From: Erodium maritimum
Taxonomy: Eukaryota > Streptophyta > Magnoliopsida > Geraniales > Geraniaceae
Reading direction: 5' to 3'
Length of the DNA stretch: 64,000 nt
Assembly: GCA_963921825.1 (NCBI GenBank)
Contig: OY997592.1
Location: 33,660,252 to 33,724,251, forward strand
In this document: positions 11,676-23,581 of the stretch, one piece after another
How positions within the stretch are numbered: the first letter of the stretch is position 1
Layout: each line of letters begins with the position of its first letter
Notes under the pieces: generated by a model
What the model saw: only the letters and a program-made list of their open reading frames with translations
Databases searched by the model: none
Told to the model about the DNA's origin: nothing
Made by a program: the position numbers and the translations under genes

Positions 11676-13307
11676 ATTCAGGTATCACCAGAACAATCAC
11701 AATCACAACCAAATATCACACAATACTCCGCAAATAGAAAAATTAACATCACGACTAACTACCACTCAACAAGTCAGTCAACAACAAACGGGTTCAATAC
11801 CCCACAGGCACACATGTCCATACACAAACATAATCAGTTCACTTAACCTACGGGCACAACCAGGTGCCCACATGTGACTCCTATCGCACGGTAAGTTTAC
11901 TAAACCTATAGCACCACCAAGTGCCACATGCATTTCTACTGTTCGATACGTTCACTTATCCTACAACACCACCAAGTGTCACATGCATTTCTATTGTTCG
12001 ATGAGTTCACTTATCCTACGACACCACCAAGTGTCACATGCATTTCTATTGTTCGATAAATTCACTTATCCTACGACACCACCAAGTGTCACATGCATTT
12101 CTACTAATAACTTTCCCTAGTCAAGGTCGATATCCGGCTACTTTTCCTTACCTCGTAAAGCGTTCCAAGTGTCCACGCTCAAGCTCCGGCAATGCTCACG
12201 ATTACCCGCTTAGCCTCCTCTTTCCACGGTCGGTGGCACGATCTAACATGATAAAAAATAAGGCACTTTTTAATATGCAGGCAGAACCCGATTTTAAAGT
12301 AATTAACGCCCAAATTCAACCCCGACAAGTGCCGATCACTCCCAAACTTCCCAATTACTCGACATTGTCAAAATGGGCCCGGAATGGCTCGATTCGCCCG
12401 GCTCGGCGAATCTGCCCGGGATCGGAAAAACGCCCTTCGGGGCTCCGAAAATTCCCATTTTCGTTTCTACAACCCTGATATAATTCACGTGTTCCAACGC
12501 AATCGACGTAATCATTTTCTGATACCCGAGCGATTTAATTCCGCGTTTAAAGTTTCTAACCCAAATTTTCGAATTCTCACAAATTAATTCCATAATTCAT
12601 TCTAGGCGTGAATTATCGACTCGGGGATCATCCAAGACCACCCGAACAAATCTCCTCTCTTTCTCCTTCTTCTTCTTCTTCTTCTTCTTCTCTCTACTTT
12701 CTCTCTCCTTCTCTCCCTTTTTTCTGAATTTGCCGAGCCTCTCTCTACATCTTCCCTTTTAATTTGTTTTAAAACACCACACCAAAATGACCAAAGTGCC
12801 CCTTATCCATTTTTGTCTTTTCCTTTAAGTCAAGGGTAAAGTTGTCCTTTCATCTTCCTTCCACCACATTCATGACATGTGTCAAGTGGGTCCCACTAGT
12901 TAGAAAAATATCTTCATAGATAATTTTCAATCAGATTCGCGAAATTCGGTCGTTTCGGGCCCCGTGCGGGCCCATTTTCCAAGAATTTATGAAATTTCAC
13001 GTGCTACAAGGAAACGGCCCAACTAAGACTGCTGCAACGACTGCTAAGCTTTTTGGATCCAAATCGGGCCTCGAACAGACCAAAACGTCGCTCGGTTGAC
13101 TTTTTCAGTAAAAAGTCAACTTTTCCCAAATTGGTCAAAAAGTTGCCCTGAGTCACCCAGAACTCACTTTGGTCGATATCGGGGTCAACTTAAGTCCGAT
13201 ATGACCCTCGGGGTCAATTTTAGGTTCATTTAGGTGTCTGTCCCAAAATTTTAAATTTTTCCGTTTGTCCGCTGATTGACCGGCGTTGACCAGGAGCGGT
13301 CCTTACA

Positions 13308-13431
13308 CGACTATAAAGTAAATATAGCCATATGAGTACTTTTTGTTATTTTGGCACATATCGAAATCAGAATCTTAATACCCAATAACCTCCAAACGAT
13401 CCGAGTTCTGGTAAGTGGGCATGTAATATTT
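13308..13431 (-). pseudogene. Copia RNase H, internal part
   Basis: Minus-strand translation gives LEVIGY, DSDF and YGYIY blocks, the familiar start of the copia RNase H domain, with one stop. It continues directly into 9599-9908 when the solo LTR is removed. It ends abruptly at 13431, where gypsy integrase sequence begins. About 750 bases of copia RT expected next are absent. Confidence 0.75.
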
Positions 13432-14217
13432 TGTCCTTTAACGACATGTTGCGAGCCTGCGTGCTGTATTTCAGGGGATCATGGGAGACCCACCTTCCGT
13501 TGGCCGAGTTCGCTTACAACAACAACTTCCAGGCCAGTATCGGGATGTCACCGTTCGAAGCGTTGTATGGGAGGCCGTGTCTATCGCCAGTATGTTGGGC
13601 AGAGGTGGGGGACAAGAGTCTGCTGGGGCCAGATCTTGTCAGAGAGACGACAGAGAAGTTAGCGCTGATACGCGATCGGTTGAGGACCGCGTAGAGTCGG
13701 AAGAAGAGTTATGCTGACAGACGACGTCGACCTCTTGAGTTCGCAGTCGGGGATCACGTATTCCTAAAGGTGAGCCCGAGGAAGGGGCTGGTACGGTTCA
13801 GACGCAGCGGGGGCAAGTTGGCTCCACGGTACATTGGCCCGTTCGAGATCTTGGGCAGAGTGGGAGCAGTGGCTTATCGCCTGGCGTTGCCACCGCAGCT
13901 TGGGAGAGTCCATGACGTCTTCCACGTATCCCAGTTGCGGCACAACGCAGACCCCTCCCACGTCATTGAGTGGACCGATATCGAGGTGGCTGACGATGTA
14001 TCCTATGAGGAGCAGCCGGTACGGATCATGGACACACGGGAGCAGGTCATGCGGGGAGGCAAGATTATCCACTTGGTACGAGTGCAGTGGAAACATCACG
14101 GGGCTGAGTCGACGTGGGAACACGGGGACGAGGTTTGAGCGAAGTATCCCGACCTGTTCGACTCCCGAGGTACGTCTGTTTTAAATTTTGCAGACGAAAT
14201 TCCTTTAAGGGGTAGAC
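13432..14217 (+). pseudogene. Gypsy integrase/chromodomain fragment
   Basis: The 3' end of a chromovirus pol, starting inside integrase ([20 protein letters not shown]) and running through [23 protein letters not shown], the GPFEILGRVGAVAYRLALPP block and a chromodomain near 14010-14140. It stops at TAG 13692-13694 (Gln in the minus-strand copy) and TGA 14136-14138 (Arg in sisters). A 3-base deletion removes one residue near 13945. It ends in a polypurine tract next to the LTR at 14218. Its 5' part is lost at a breakpoint shared with the copia deletion. Confidence 0.9.
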
Positions 14218-14711
14218 TGTAATAACCACTTCCGGTCAACACCAGTCAAACCTGCGAAAAATAGGAAAATTTAAATTTTTTGAGACAGACACTTAATTTA
14301 ACCTAAATTGACCCCGAGGGTCATACCGGACTTAAGTTGACCCCGATATCGACCAAGGTGAGTTCCGGGGGACTCAGGGAAACTTTATGATCAATTTGGG
14401 AAATGTTGACTTTTCGCTGGAAAAGTCAACCGAGCGACGTTTTGGTCCATTCGAGGACCGTTTTGGATCCAAAAAGCTTAACCGTCGTCGCATCGGTCTT
14501 AGTTGAGCCGTTTCCTTGTAGCCCGCCAAGTTTCGTAATTTCTTGGAAAAAGTGCCCGTTCGGGGCCCGAAACGTCCGGTTTTCGCGAATCTGATTGGAA
14601 AATATCAAGTAAATATTTTCCAAAAGGTGTGCGACACACCTTGCCACTTGTCCAACAAGTGGTGGTGCTAGTTTTGGGGGGAAAAGGGAAGATGAACCAT
14701 TATAGGGTTTC
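14218..14711 (+). mobile_element. Gypsy LTR, left piece (split by nested element)
   Basis: The first 494 bases of an LTR starting TGTAATAACCACTTCC. It is interrupted at 14711 by the nested minus-strand gypsy element and resumes at 26651. Against the sister LTR at 34409 the left piece shows roughly 15-18 differences by eye, about 3 percent. Confidence 0.93.
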
Positions 14712-15290
14712 TGTCACGCCCCAATTTCAGCGAACCGAACTCGGGACGCGAACATTTAAAACATGAACACTTAAAACCTGTTTTGAATAAAACTCTGATA
14801 TTTCCATTTAATTACCAAAAATAATAATAGTATTTACAATACAAAAACGTCCCAACAAGTGGACAAGGTACACATCCGTCACTAGACTCAACAAAAGTAA
14901 AGACCAGACTCCGCTCCAAGCTCCATGGACTTCAAGAGCTAACCTAGTCCGTCCGGTGATCAGTACCTGTAGGAAAAGCAGCTAGGGGTGAGCGTTCGCT
15001 CACCTCCACGGATAACAGACTGACTATGGCATAATTAGTAGATAAAGCCAGTAACACTAAAACCAAACCCAACACCGGGACTACAGTCCCCAACTCAAGT
15101 ACCCAACTGACCCACAACCCGTCACCTTCCTCAACAGACTCAACACTCGATGATACAGTGTAAACCCGACACAACTATCGACGACCTCCTCAAGGACACG
15201 ATAGAAAGACTACACAACGCCAAACGAGATCACAAAGGATCGCACACCAGCTGCTCAGTAACCAATCTCAATCAGGTCAGGGTTCGACCT

Positions 15291-15483
15291 ATCGCAATTC
15301 CTCGACACGAAGTCGGATCAGGCTGTCGACCTTTCAAACTCGCAATTCATCGACACTAAGTCGGATCAGGCTGTCGACCTTTAGAACTCGCAATTCATCG
15401 ACACTAAGTCGGATCAGGCTGTCGACCTTTAGAACTCGCAATTCATCGACACTAAGTCGGATCAGGCTGTCGACCTTTAGAAC
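15291..15483. repeat. 48 bp minisatellite with GTCGAC
   Basis: Four tandem units of 48 bp containing AGTCGGATCAGGCTGTCGAC, inside the 3' LTR. The identical array recurs at 24161-24353 in the 5' LTR. Homologous arrays occur in the other gypsy LTRs with units of 42 or 48 bp. Confidence 0.9.
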
Positions 15484-15535
15484 TCACCACCCCAGGTAAC
15501 CACAATCACAATCACAGGCAAGTTCAATCACACAG

Positions 15536-15726
15536 GCACTCAAGGCCACTCAAGACACCTCAACAGTCAAGACTCGGGTTCAACAACCCCACGGGCACTC
15601 ACTGCCACTCAAGACACACCAACGGTCAAGACTCGGGTTCAACAACCCCACGGGCACTCACTGCCACTCAAGACACACCAACGGTCAAGACTCGGGTTCA
15701 ACAACCCCACGGCACTCACTGCCACT
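15536..15726. repeat. 59 bp minisatellite
   Basis: Three tandem units of 59 bp containing GACTCGGGTTCAACAACCCC. The same array is at 24406-24596 in the other LTR. Confidence 0.88.
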
Positions 15727-15739
15727 CAAGACACCAATT

Positions 15740-15982
15740 TAAATACACGGGCTCTCACGGCCACCCAAACTCAATCAATAAATAACACGGGCTCTCAAGG
15801 CCACCCAACTCAATAACAAATAACACGGGCTCTCAAGGCCACCCAAACTCAATAATAAATAACACGGGCTCTCAAGGCCACCCAAACTCAGTAATAAATA
15901 ACACGGGCTCTCAAGGCCACCCAAACTCAATAATAAATAACACGGGCTCTCAAGGCCACCCAAACTCAGTAATAAATAACAC
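15740..15982. repeat. 39 bp minisatellite
   Basis: Six tandem units of 39 bp containing ACGGGCTCTCAAGGCCACCC separated by AT-rich links. The same array is at 24610-24852. An apparent 115-residue reading frame here is a by-product of the repeat length being a multiple of three. Confidence 0.9.
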
Positions 15983-17718
15983 GCAACAACCTCCGGCATA
16001 CTCGATGCCTCCAACAATTCTAAGATCACTAGTTTCACAAACAACCTCCGGGCATGGTCATATGCCTCCAGTAATTCAATTATCGCTAAGTTCTCTGTTC
16101 CTACGACACTACTAAGTGTCACATGCTTTTCTCTTAAACGCTACAGTCCCGTATCATGCTTTTCTAATATTTAAATAATTCTACTCAACCCACGACACCC
16201 CGGTGTCACATGCAATTCTACTATTAACTTTCCCTAATCAGGGCCGAGATCCGGCTACTTTTCCCTACCTCGTATATAATCCCAAAAGCGCTCCAACAAC
16301 ACCCGAAGCACACTCAGTCACTCGCCGAGCTTCCCTTTGCCTCGGTCCGTAGCACGATCTAAAAGAACACAAATTCAAAGTACTTTTAAACTAGTACGGA
16401 TAAACCGAAAATTAACATACTTAACGCCCAAACGTAACCCCGACAACGCCGAACACTCCCAAACTTCCCAATTACTCGATATTGCCGATAAAGGACCCGT
16501 AAGGGCCAGATTCGCCCGACATGGCGAATCTGCCCGGTTTTGGTTAATTGCCTTCCGGGGCTCCAAAAGCCCCCGTTTTCGTTTCTACGGTCTTAGAATA
16601 TTTCAAGGAACCCAACGCACTTGACGGAATTGAATTCCGACTTCTAAGTCAATTAATTAACGTTTAAAGTTTCCCAAAACCCGTTAATTACAACTTCTCC
16701 AAATTAATTCCAAATTTCGATTCGATTAGGAATAAGTGGTCCGGGGGACGTTTTAAACCACCCGAACATTAAAAACCGAGCAACCGAGCACGTGGGCCCC
16801 ACCCAAGAGGCTTGGCCGAGACCCTAGGGTTTGAGGGGGGGCTCGGCCACCATGTGGTGGCTGCTGCCAGCTCCGGCCAGCCACCTCATGGCCGACCGGC
16901 CACCACCCACGGTGGCCGGAGCTCCTCCCGAGCCTCCAGTCACCGGAAAACGTGCCATTACACCCCCAAACACCTCTAAAACGTCTCTAACACCTCCAAA
17001 ACGTCCATACAACCCTAACCCATAGTTTATAACCAAACCCTAGCTTTTGAGAAATAATCGAAACGAGAATCGGGTTAGGTCTTACCAACGAGGAAGACGA
17101 GGGGAAGACGTTTTCTCCTTGCTTTGAATCGATCCAACGGTTGAATAATCTCTCAAACCCTAGCTTTTAATCTTCTATCTTCTTCTCCACCTTCTTCTCT
17201 CTCTAACTCTCTTCTTCTCTCTAATTTAAACAACTAACAACTAATAAAAAAAACTAACCTTTTTCCCTTTTAAAACCCCATTCTCGGCTACAACTCACCA
17301 CCACACCTTTTCCCCCCAAAACTAACACCACCACATTTAGGACATGTGTCAAGGTGGGTCCCACACCTTTTGGAAAATATCTAGTTGATATTTTCCAATC
17401 AGTTTCGCGAAAATCGGACGTTTCGGGCCCCGAACGGGCACTTTTTCCAAGAAATTACGAAACTTGACGGGCCACAAGGAAACGGCTCAACTAAGACCGC
17501 TACGACGACGGCTAAGCTTTTCGGGTCCAAAACGGTCCTCGAATGGACCAAAACGTCGCTCGGGTGACTTTTCCAGCGAAAAATCAATCTTTCCCAAATT
17601 GACCAGAAAGTTGCCCTGAGTCCCCCGTAACTCATTTTAGTCGATAACGGGGTCAACTTAAGTCCGGCATGACCCTCGGGGTCAATTTAAGTTAAGTTAA
17701 GTGTCTGTCTTAAAATTT

Positions 17719-18612
17719 TTAAATTTTCCTGTTTTTCGCAGGTTTGACTGACGTTGACCAGAAGTGGTTATTACAGTCTACCCCCCTTAAAGGAATTTCG
17801 TCCGCGAAATTTAAAACAGACGTACCTCGGGAGTCGAACAGGCCGGGATACTTCGCGCGAACCTCGTCCTCGCGTTCCCACGTCGACTCAGCTCCGTGAT
17901 GTTTCCACTGCACTCGGACCAAGCGGATAATCTTGCCTCCCCGCAGAATCTGCTGCCGTGTGTCCATGATCCGAACCGGCTGCTCCTCATAGGAGACATC
18001 ATCAGCCACCTCGATATCAGTCCACTCGATGACGTGGGAGGGGTCTGCGTTGTACTGCCGCAACTGGGATACGTGGAAGACGTTATGTACTCTCCCAAGC
18101 TGCGGTGGCAACGCCAGACGATAAGCCACGGCTCCCACTCTGTCTAAGATCTGGAACGGGCCTATGTACCTCGGAGCCAACTTTCCCCCGCTGCGCCTGA
18201 ACCGCACCAGCCCCTTCCTCGGGCTCACCTTCAGGAACACGTGATCCCCGACTGCAAACTCAAGAGGTCGACGTCGCCTGTCTGCATAACTCTTCTGCCG
18301 GCTCTGCGCGGTCCTCAACCGATCGCGGATCAATGCGACCTTCTCCGTCGTCTCTCTGACAAGATCTGGCCCCAGCAGACTCTTGTCCCCCACCTCTGCC
18401 CAGCATACTGGTGACCGACACGGCCTACCATACAACGCTTCGAACGGTGCCATCCCGATACTGGCCTGGAAGCTGTTGTTGTAGGCGAACTCGGCCAATG
18501 GCAGGTGGGTCTCCCAAGATCCCCTGAAATCCAGCACACATGCTCGCAGCATGTCCTCCAAGATCTGAATGGTACGCTCAGACTGACCGTCTGTCTGAGG
18601 ATGATGTGCTGT
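17719..18612 (-). pseudogene. Integrase C-terminus and chromodomain of nested element
   Basis: The reading frame after the integrase frameshift. It holds the end of the integrase catalytic core ([15 protein letters not shown]), the [20 protein letters not shown] block, the GPFQILDRVGAVAYRLALPP region and a chromodomain of about 50 residues (PVRIMDTRQQ to AKYPGLF), which targets integration to marked chromatin in chromoviruses. The frame has no stop before the polypurine tract. It continues about 57 bases into the LTR. A 5-base tandem duplication near 18607-18622 (GTGCT units) separates it from the upstream pol frame. Confidence 0.92.
17776..17790 (-). promoter_or_regulatory. Polypurine tract of nested element
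   Basis: On the minus strand the sequence AAGGGGGGTAGAC abuts the start of the 3' LTR, marking the plus-strand priming site. Confidence 0.85.
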
Positions 18613-20549
18613 GCTGTGCTGAGTAGGACCTCTGTCCCCAGTGCCTTCTGCAGACTCGGCCAGAACCTGGACGTGAAGCGGGGATCCATGTCAGACACTA
18701 TCGACACCGGGACCCCGTGGAGACGCACTATCTCCTGAATATACAAGCTGCTCAACTTGTCGACCGGGTCTGTCATCCTCATAGCCAGGAAGTGGGCCGA
18801 CTTGGTCAACCGGTCAACCACCACCCACACGGCGTCGTTTCCCTTTGGCGATCTCGGTAGCCCGCATACGAAGTCCATCGTAATGTGCTCCCACTTCCAC
18901 TGAGCAATCGGTAGTGGCTGTAACAATCCCGCTGGACGCTGATGCTCGGCCTTCACCTGCTGACAGACGAGGCATCTCGACACAAACTCTGCGACTGCTC
19001 TCCTCATGCCGCGCCACCAGTAGTGCCTCCTGAGGTCACGGTACATCTTGGTGCCCCCCGGATGCACTGTGAGACGCGAATGGTGTGCCTCTCGTAATAC
19101 GGCGTCTCTACAGTTAACTGGTACGAACAGCCCCCCGCGGTACCGTAGTCCCCAATCAGTACTGTCCTGCCAGCCCACCACCTCGTCACCCCTGACGACT
19201 CTCTCGCGGATCTCTGATGCTTCGACGTCCTCCCTCTGCGCCTCCAACACTTGGGCAAGCAGTGAGGGCTGAGCCACTAGGGAGCACATGGAAACACCGC
19301 CAGTAACCTCCTCTAGCTCAAGCCCGAATGTGCTCAGCTCCCCCATCATGCCCCACTCTCGGACAGATATGCTGGCGAGGCTCGGAGCCGACTTCCTACT
19401 CAACGCGTCGGCGACAACGTTCGCCTTGCCTGGGTGGTAGTGTAGCTCGAAGTCGTACTCCTCGAGTAGTTCCATCCACCGTCGCTGACGCATGTTCAGG
19501 TCTCGCTGGGAAAATATGTACTTGAGGCTCTTGTGATCCGAGAACACCTGAAACCCCTCGCCGTACAGATAATATCGCCAGCTCTTTAGCGCAAACACGA
19601 CTGCTGCTAGCTCCAAGTCGTGGGTAGGATAGTTGCGCTCGTGTATCTTCAACTGCCTGGAGCCATAAGCCACAACTCTGCCCGACTGCATCAGCACGCA
19701 ACCCAGTCCCTCTCCGGATGCATCGCAGTAAACATCATAGCCAATCCCTCGCTCGGGCACCACTAACACTGGAGCTGTAGTCATTCGAGTCTTCAATTCC
19801 GCGAACGCACGCTCACAGTCATCTGTCCACACGAACCCAACACCCTTGCGCGTTAACAGAGTCATCGGTGCGGCTAGTCGTGCAAAATCCTGGACAAATC
19901 GCCTATAGTAGCCTGCCAATCCCAGAAAGCTGCGGATCTCGAAAACACTCGTGGGCCGTGCCCACTTCGAGACCGCGTCGATCTTCGACGGATCGACCAG
20001 GATACCGTCACGGGATACGATGTGGCCGAGGAATCTCACCTCAGAGAGCCAGAACTCGCACTTCTCCCGGTTGGCATATAGCTGGTGCTCGCGCAGTAGG
20101 GTCAGAACAGCCCTCAGATGTGCCTTATGCGCCGCCTCGTTCTGCGAATATATCAGGATGTCGTCCACGAACACCACCACAAACTGATCCAGGTACGGCC
20201 GGAAGATGTTGTTCATCAGGTCCATGAACGCTGCTGGCGCGTTCGTCAGTCCGAATGGCATCACCAGGAACTCGTAATGCCCATAGCGTGTCCGGAATGC
20301 AGTCTTTGCGGCGTCCCCCTCACGGACTCGCAACTGATAATAACCGGATCGCAGATCGATCTTCGAGAAGTGAGTCGCCCCTCTCAACTGGTCAAACAAG
20401 TCATCGATCCTCGGCATCGGGTACCGGTTCTTCACCGTAACCCGGTTCAGCTTCCGGTAATCTATACACATCCGTAGCTCTCCACTCTTCTTCTTCACGA
20501 AGAGTGCTGGTGCTCCCCACGGCGATGCACTCGGACGGATAAACCCCTT
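18613..20549 (-). pseudogene. RT, RNase H and integrase N-part of nested element
   Basis: A long open frame after the RT stop. Order on the minus strand: RT ([55 protein letters not shown] box near 20160), RNase H ([16 protein letters not shown] near 19730, DHKSLKY, ADALSRK), then integrase with an HHCC zinc-binding region (near 18960-19100) and the first catalytic aspartates (MDF near 18880, SDMDP near 18690; sisters have SDRDP). Translation then leaves frame near 18615. All key catalytic motifs are present except for the interruption. Confidence 0.94.
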
Positions 20550-22631
20550 CTACTGAAGCTCCTCCAGTTGACGCTTCAGCTCAGTCAACTCTGCCGGCGC
20601 AAACCTGTAAGGCGCCATCGATATCGCCGCCGTTCCCGGCACTAGGTCAATCCCGAACTCCACCTCACGAATCGGTGGCAGCCCGCTCAACTCCTCAGGA
20701 AAGACCTCGGGGAACTCGCATACCACTCTCGGTAACTCTCGGCTCTGCACAGCCGGTACTTCCTCCTCTGCGGACAAAGCCGACAGGAGGACCCCAATCT
20801 TACTCCCCAGCACGCACGTCACCTTCGTACCGCCCACTATCACTGTCACTCGTCGTCTGTAGCAATCGATGTTGGCTCGGTACCTCGACAGCCAATCCAT
20901 ACCCAAAATCACATCAAAGGTAGTCATCCCCAACACGAGAAGATCACCAGGGCAAGGACAGTCTGCGACTCTAATCTCGCAGGCACGACATACTCTAGTC
21001 AACGATGCACCACCCCCAACTGGGGTGTCCAGGCATAGGGGTGGACTCAACGGCTCTAAGCTCAACCCCAACCTCTCAGCACAACCCGACGAAATAAAAG
21101 AGTGTGATGCCCCGGTATCAAACAAGAACAAAGCCCATAAATGATACAATAAACACGTACCCTGGATGGTCTCACGGTACGTGCTAGGTCCTGGGGCTCT
21201 GGAGTCGGTGACTGCATATACTCTCCCCTGCGAGGCCTGCTGCCTCTGACCCTGCGCACTGGCTGCTGGATACCCGTGACTCTGCTGTTGTCTCGGAATC
21301 GGTGCGCTCGTAGACGGTCGTGATGATCTCGGCTGCTGACCCTGTCGAGGGCGACCTCTGGGCGACTGTACTGTCCGCGACTGTTGCGGTCGCTGCACTG
21401 ATGTCTCCCCCAACTGCTCTCGGCACCATGCCATAGTGTGACCGACCCGGCCGCATCGGTAACAGCTGATCTCGTCAGCCCTCGACCCCGAGCCCTGGCC
21501 TGTCCGGCTAGTAGCTGGTACTGCCGTGGTTCCTCCCCTCGTCGGACAGTCTCGCTGTAAGTGGCCTGGCTGTCCGCAGTGATAGCATGACGGCCTCCTC
21601 TCTGAGGCGACTGGCCCCACTGATGCCACTGATCCCTGCTGTCTCGATCCACTCTGATGAGGCGGTGGTCGGAAGGATCCCGCGGTCCTCTGCCTCCGTG
21701 AGTCTCGTGAGTCTGACGGCCCTGCCCAACTGATCGGCCGAGGTCGGACCTCACGGCCCCTGACTGCATCCCTGGCGCCCTGCTCTACTGTAGCTGCGGT
21801 GTCCACGAGGTCGGTATACTTCCGTATCCTCAAGGCGAGAACCTGGTTCCGGATGCCCAGCCTCAGTCCGTCCTGGAACCGCAGGCAACGGTTCGTCTCG
21901 CTCGTCACCATCTCAGGCGCGAATCTGGCCAAGGCTGTGAACCTGGCCTCGTACTCCCCTACCGTCATCCCCCCTTGCTCCAGGTCTAAGAACTGCCGAT
22001 GTCGCTCCAGCCGAGCCGACTCGGGGAAGTACTGTGCCATGAATACCTCCTGGAATACGCTGTAGTCGTATCCGACCGTGTCCTTCACCCTCCCCCACCA
22101 GTGGTAGGCGCTCTCTCTCAGCTGATGGGCCGCGAAGGACACTCTCCGACGGCCATCCTTGACACCTGATGTGTCCAAGTCTCGTGTGACCTGCTCTATC
22201 CATCGCTCGGCCAGGTCGGGATTCGGCTCCCCGACAAAAACAGGTATCCCGAGCTTCAGGAAATCTAGTAGCGCTAGGGAGGTAAGATCCTCTGTCTGAG
22301 CGGCCCTCACCGGGACTGCGGCTGCCTCTGGTGCTGGCGAAGCCGACTCTCGGCTGGCGATGACCGCCACCAAACTCTGAACGGTCCTGGTAAGCTCATC
22401 CAGGGCAGTCATCACTGGAGGGTCCGCGACTGGCGGAACACTGGGGGTGCCTGCAGATGGCCCCGCATCACTTCTCCTGTCTTCTCCGACAAGAGTACCC
22501 TGTGCCTCCGCGTAGTCGGCGGGCTCGACGGTTGGCACCCTCTCTGGTGCCCCTGCTGATCATCCCCGCCGGCCTCGCGTGGGTGCCTGGCCCCGTGTTC
22601 CTGATGGTCGTCCCCGCTTACCGCGAGCCAT
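20550..22631 (-). pseudogene. gag and protease of nested element
   Basis: Gag-protease with RT start. By comparison with the + strand copy at 29559, the natural start is the ATG at 22631 (MARGKRGR...). A TGA at 22560-22562 ends that frame after 23 residues; the frame stays open from 22559 (first Met 22538) to a TAG at 20550-20552. It contains the capsid-like retrotransposon Gag region (FVGEPNPDLAERWIEQ, SAYHWWGRVKD), two CCHC zinc knuckles (CYHCGQPGHLQRDC and [14 protein letters not shown]) and the protease [10 protein letters not shown] near 21120. The RT fingers begin before the stop ([10 protein letters not shown]). Confidence 0.93.
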
Positions 22632-23566
22632 AAACAGTATCCTCTGCACGGATACACGCAAACGTTCAGTTTGCGAACTTAAGTAAAAACGACAGTTCAA
22701 AAGCACTAACGTTCACCCGGTCTAAGCTTACACTAGCGTGCTTATCACTAAAGCGCCACACCGTTCAAGTTAAACATACTTTATAAATAGTATCAGTATA
22801 CGAGACCACACCGACATACCAACCAACCCACACAACGAAACAACAACTACCAAAAGTTTCGAAAACGACTCACTGGACCGGGCTGGTAACCAAAACTTGC
22901 CGGGTCAACTGCCGGGCCGGCAACCAGAACCGGACGGACCCCCTACCGGATCACACCAGTGACCCCGATCCCCTAACGATGACGAAAACGACCCTACTTA
23001 CACCCGCTCTGTGTCTACCCTAGGGTGTTCGTAACTTTACCGGCTAAAAGCGATCCGTTCCCTAGTACGTCGCAGACATTCAACCATTAAACCGACAACG
23101 CACATACGATAACTCAGGACCGACCTCAATCATAAGCCAACACGGCCGAAAAACAACACAACCACACGATCCCCGTTCACCGGGTCAACCAAAGTCGAAC
23201 CTTGCCCACCGGGCCAACCAAAATCAAAACACACGCCCATAGGGCCAATCAAGTTCAAGACATGCCAACAGGCCAACAATTTTAAAACTTCATTTCTTGA
23301 CATCACGTAGTTACAACCCGGTCCAGGCGTCCCCGAACCACGTTGTACCGACTTGACATCAACACCGTCACGTCCGACTACAGGAGCGCTCCTGAGTCGA
23401 CCTGTGACAGTTTAAAAACCGTTCACGCAACCACACACAAACAGTATGCCAGCAACCAAATACTGTAACATACGCACAAACACAAACAAGACTCAAGACA
23501 TGACGGGTCTACACTGACTCGACTCTCCCCCCTAAGTGACGGACAGTCCGAGGTTTGAAACCTCGA
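22632..23566 (-). other. Leader of nested element
   Basis: About 935 bases of noncoding sequence between the primer site and gag. In retroelements this region holds packaging signals. I see no open frame or repeat worth naming. It is longer than the 390-base leader of the + strand copy at 29167-29558. Confidence 0.6.
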
Positions 23567-23578
23567 GCTCTAATACCA
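23567..23578 (-). promoter_or_regulatory. Primer binding site (tRNA-iMet type)
   Basis: On the minus strand TGGTATTAGAGC lies three bases after the 5' LTR. It differs by one base from the usual plant TGGTATCAGAGC complementary to the 3' end of initiator tRNA-Met. Confidence 0.85.
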
Positions 23579-23581
23579 AGC

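Larger units (their letters stand above)
9909..13307 (-). mobile_element. Gypsy solo LTR (3399 bp)
   Basis: On the + strand it opens TGTCACGGCCC and closes TCCTTACA, the reverse complement of a TGTAAGGACC...GTGACA LTR. There is no internal region at either edge. The 5 bp flanks are CAACT (9904-9908) and CGACT (13308-13312), a target duplication with one G/A difference explainable by CpG decay. It interrupts copia RNase H. Two internal tandem arrays make it the longest LTR here. This is the expected product of recombination between the two LTRs of one element. Confidence 0.9.
14712..17775 (-). mobile_element. 3' LTR of nested gypsy element (3064 bp)
   Basis: On the + strand it starts TGTCACGCCCC and ends GGTTATTACA, next to the reversed polypurine tract. 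It contains three minisatellite arrays, the GTGAGCGAACGCTCAC palindrome near 14989, telobox-like AAACCCTA motifs (16825-16832 reversed, 17035-17042, 17155-17162) and a pyrimidine-rich run near 17160-17225. Differences from its partner seen by eye lie near 14782, 14832, 16766, 16889 and 17715. Confidence 0.95.

Noticed and set aside
11151..11846. Open frames of 131-231 residues with repeated GRYDTPHG
   Set aside because: They lie in a minisatellite inside a noncoding solo LTR; several overlapping frames are open equally because the unit length is close to a multiple of three.
15775..16122. A 115-residue frame shared by LTRs (SSVVGTENLAI, YLLLSLGGLESPC repeats)
   Set aside because: It follows conserved LTR and repeat sequence; start codon and unit number vary between copies, and no protein family is suggested.
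22538..22540. ATG at 22538 as the true gag start of the nested element
   Set aside because: Homology with the other copy continues upstream to an ATG at 22631; the later ATG is only the first Met after a premature stop.
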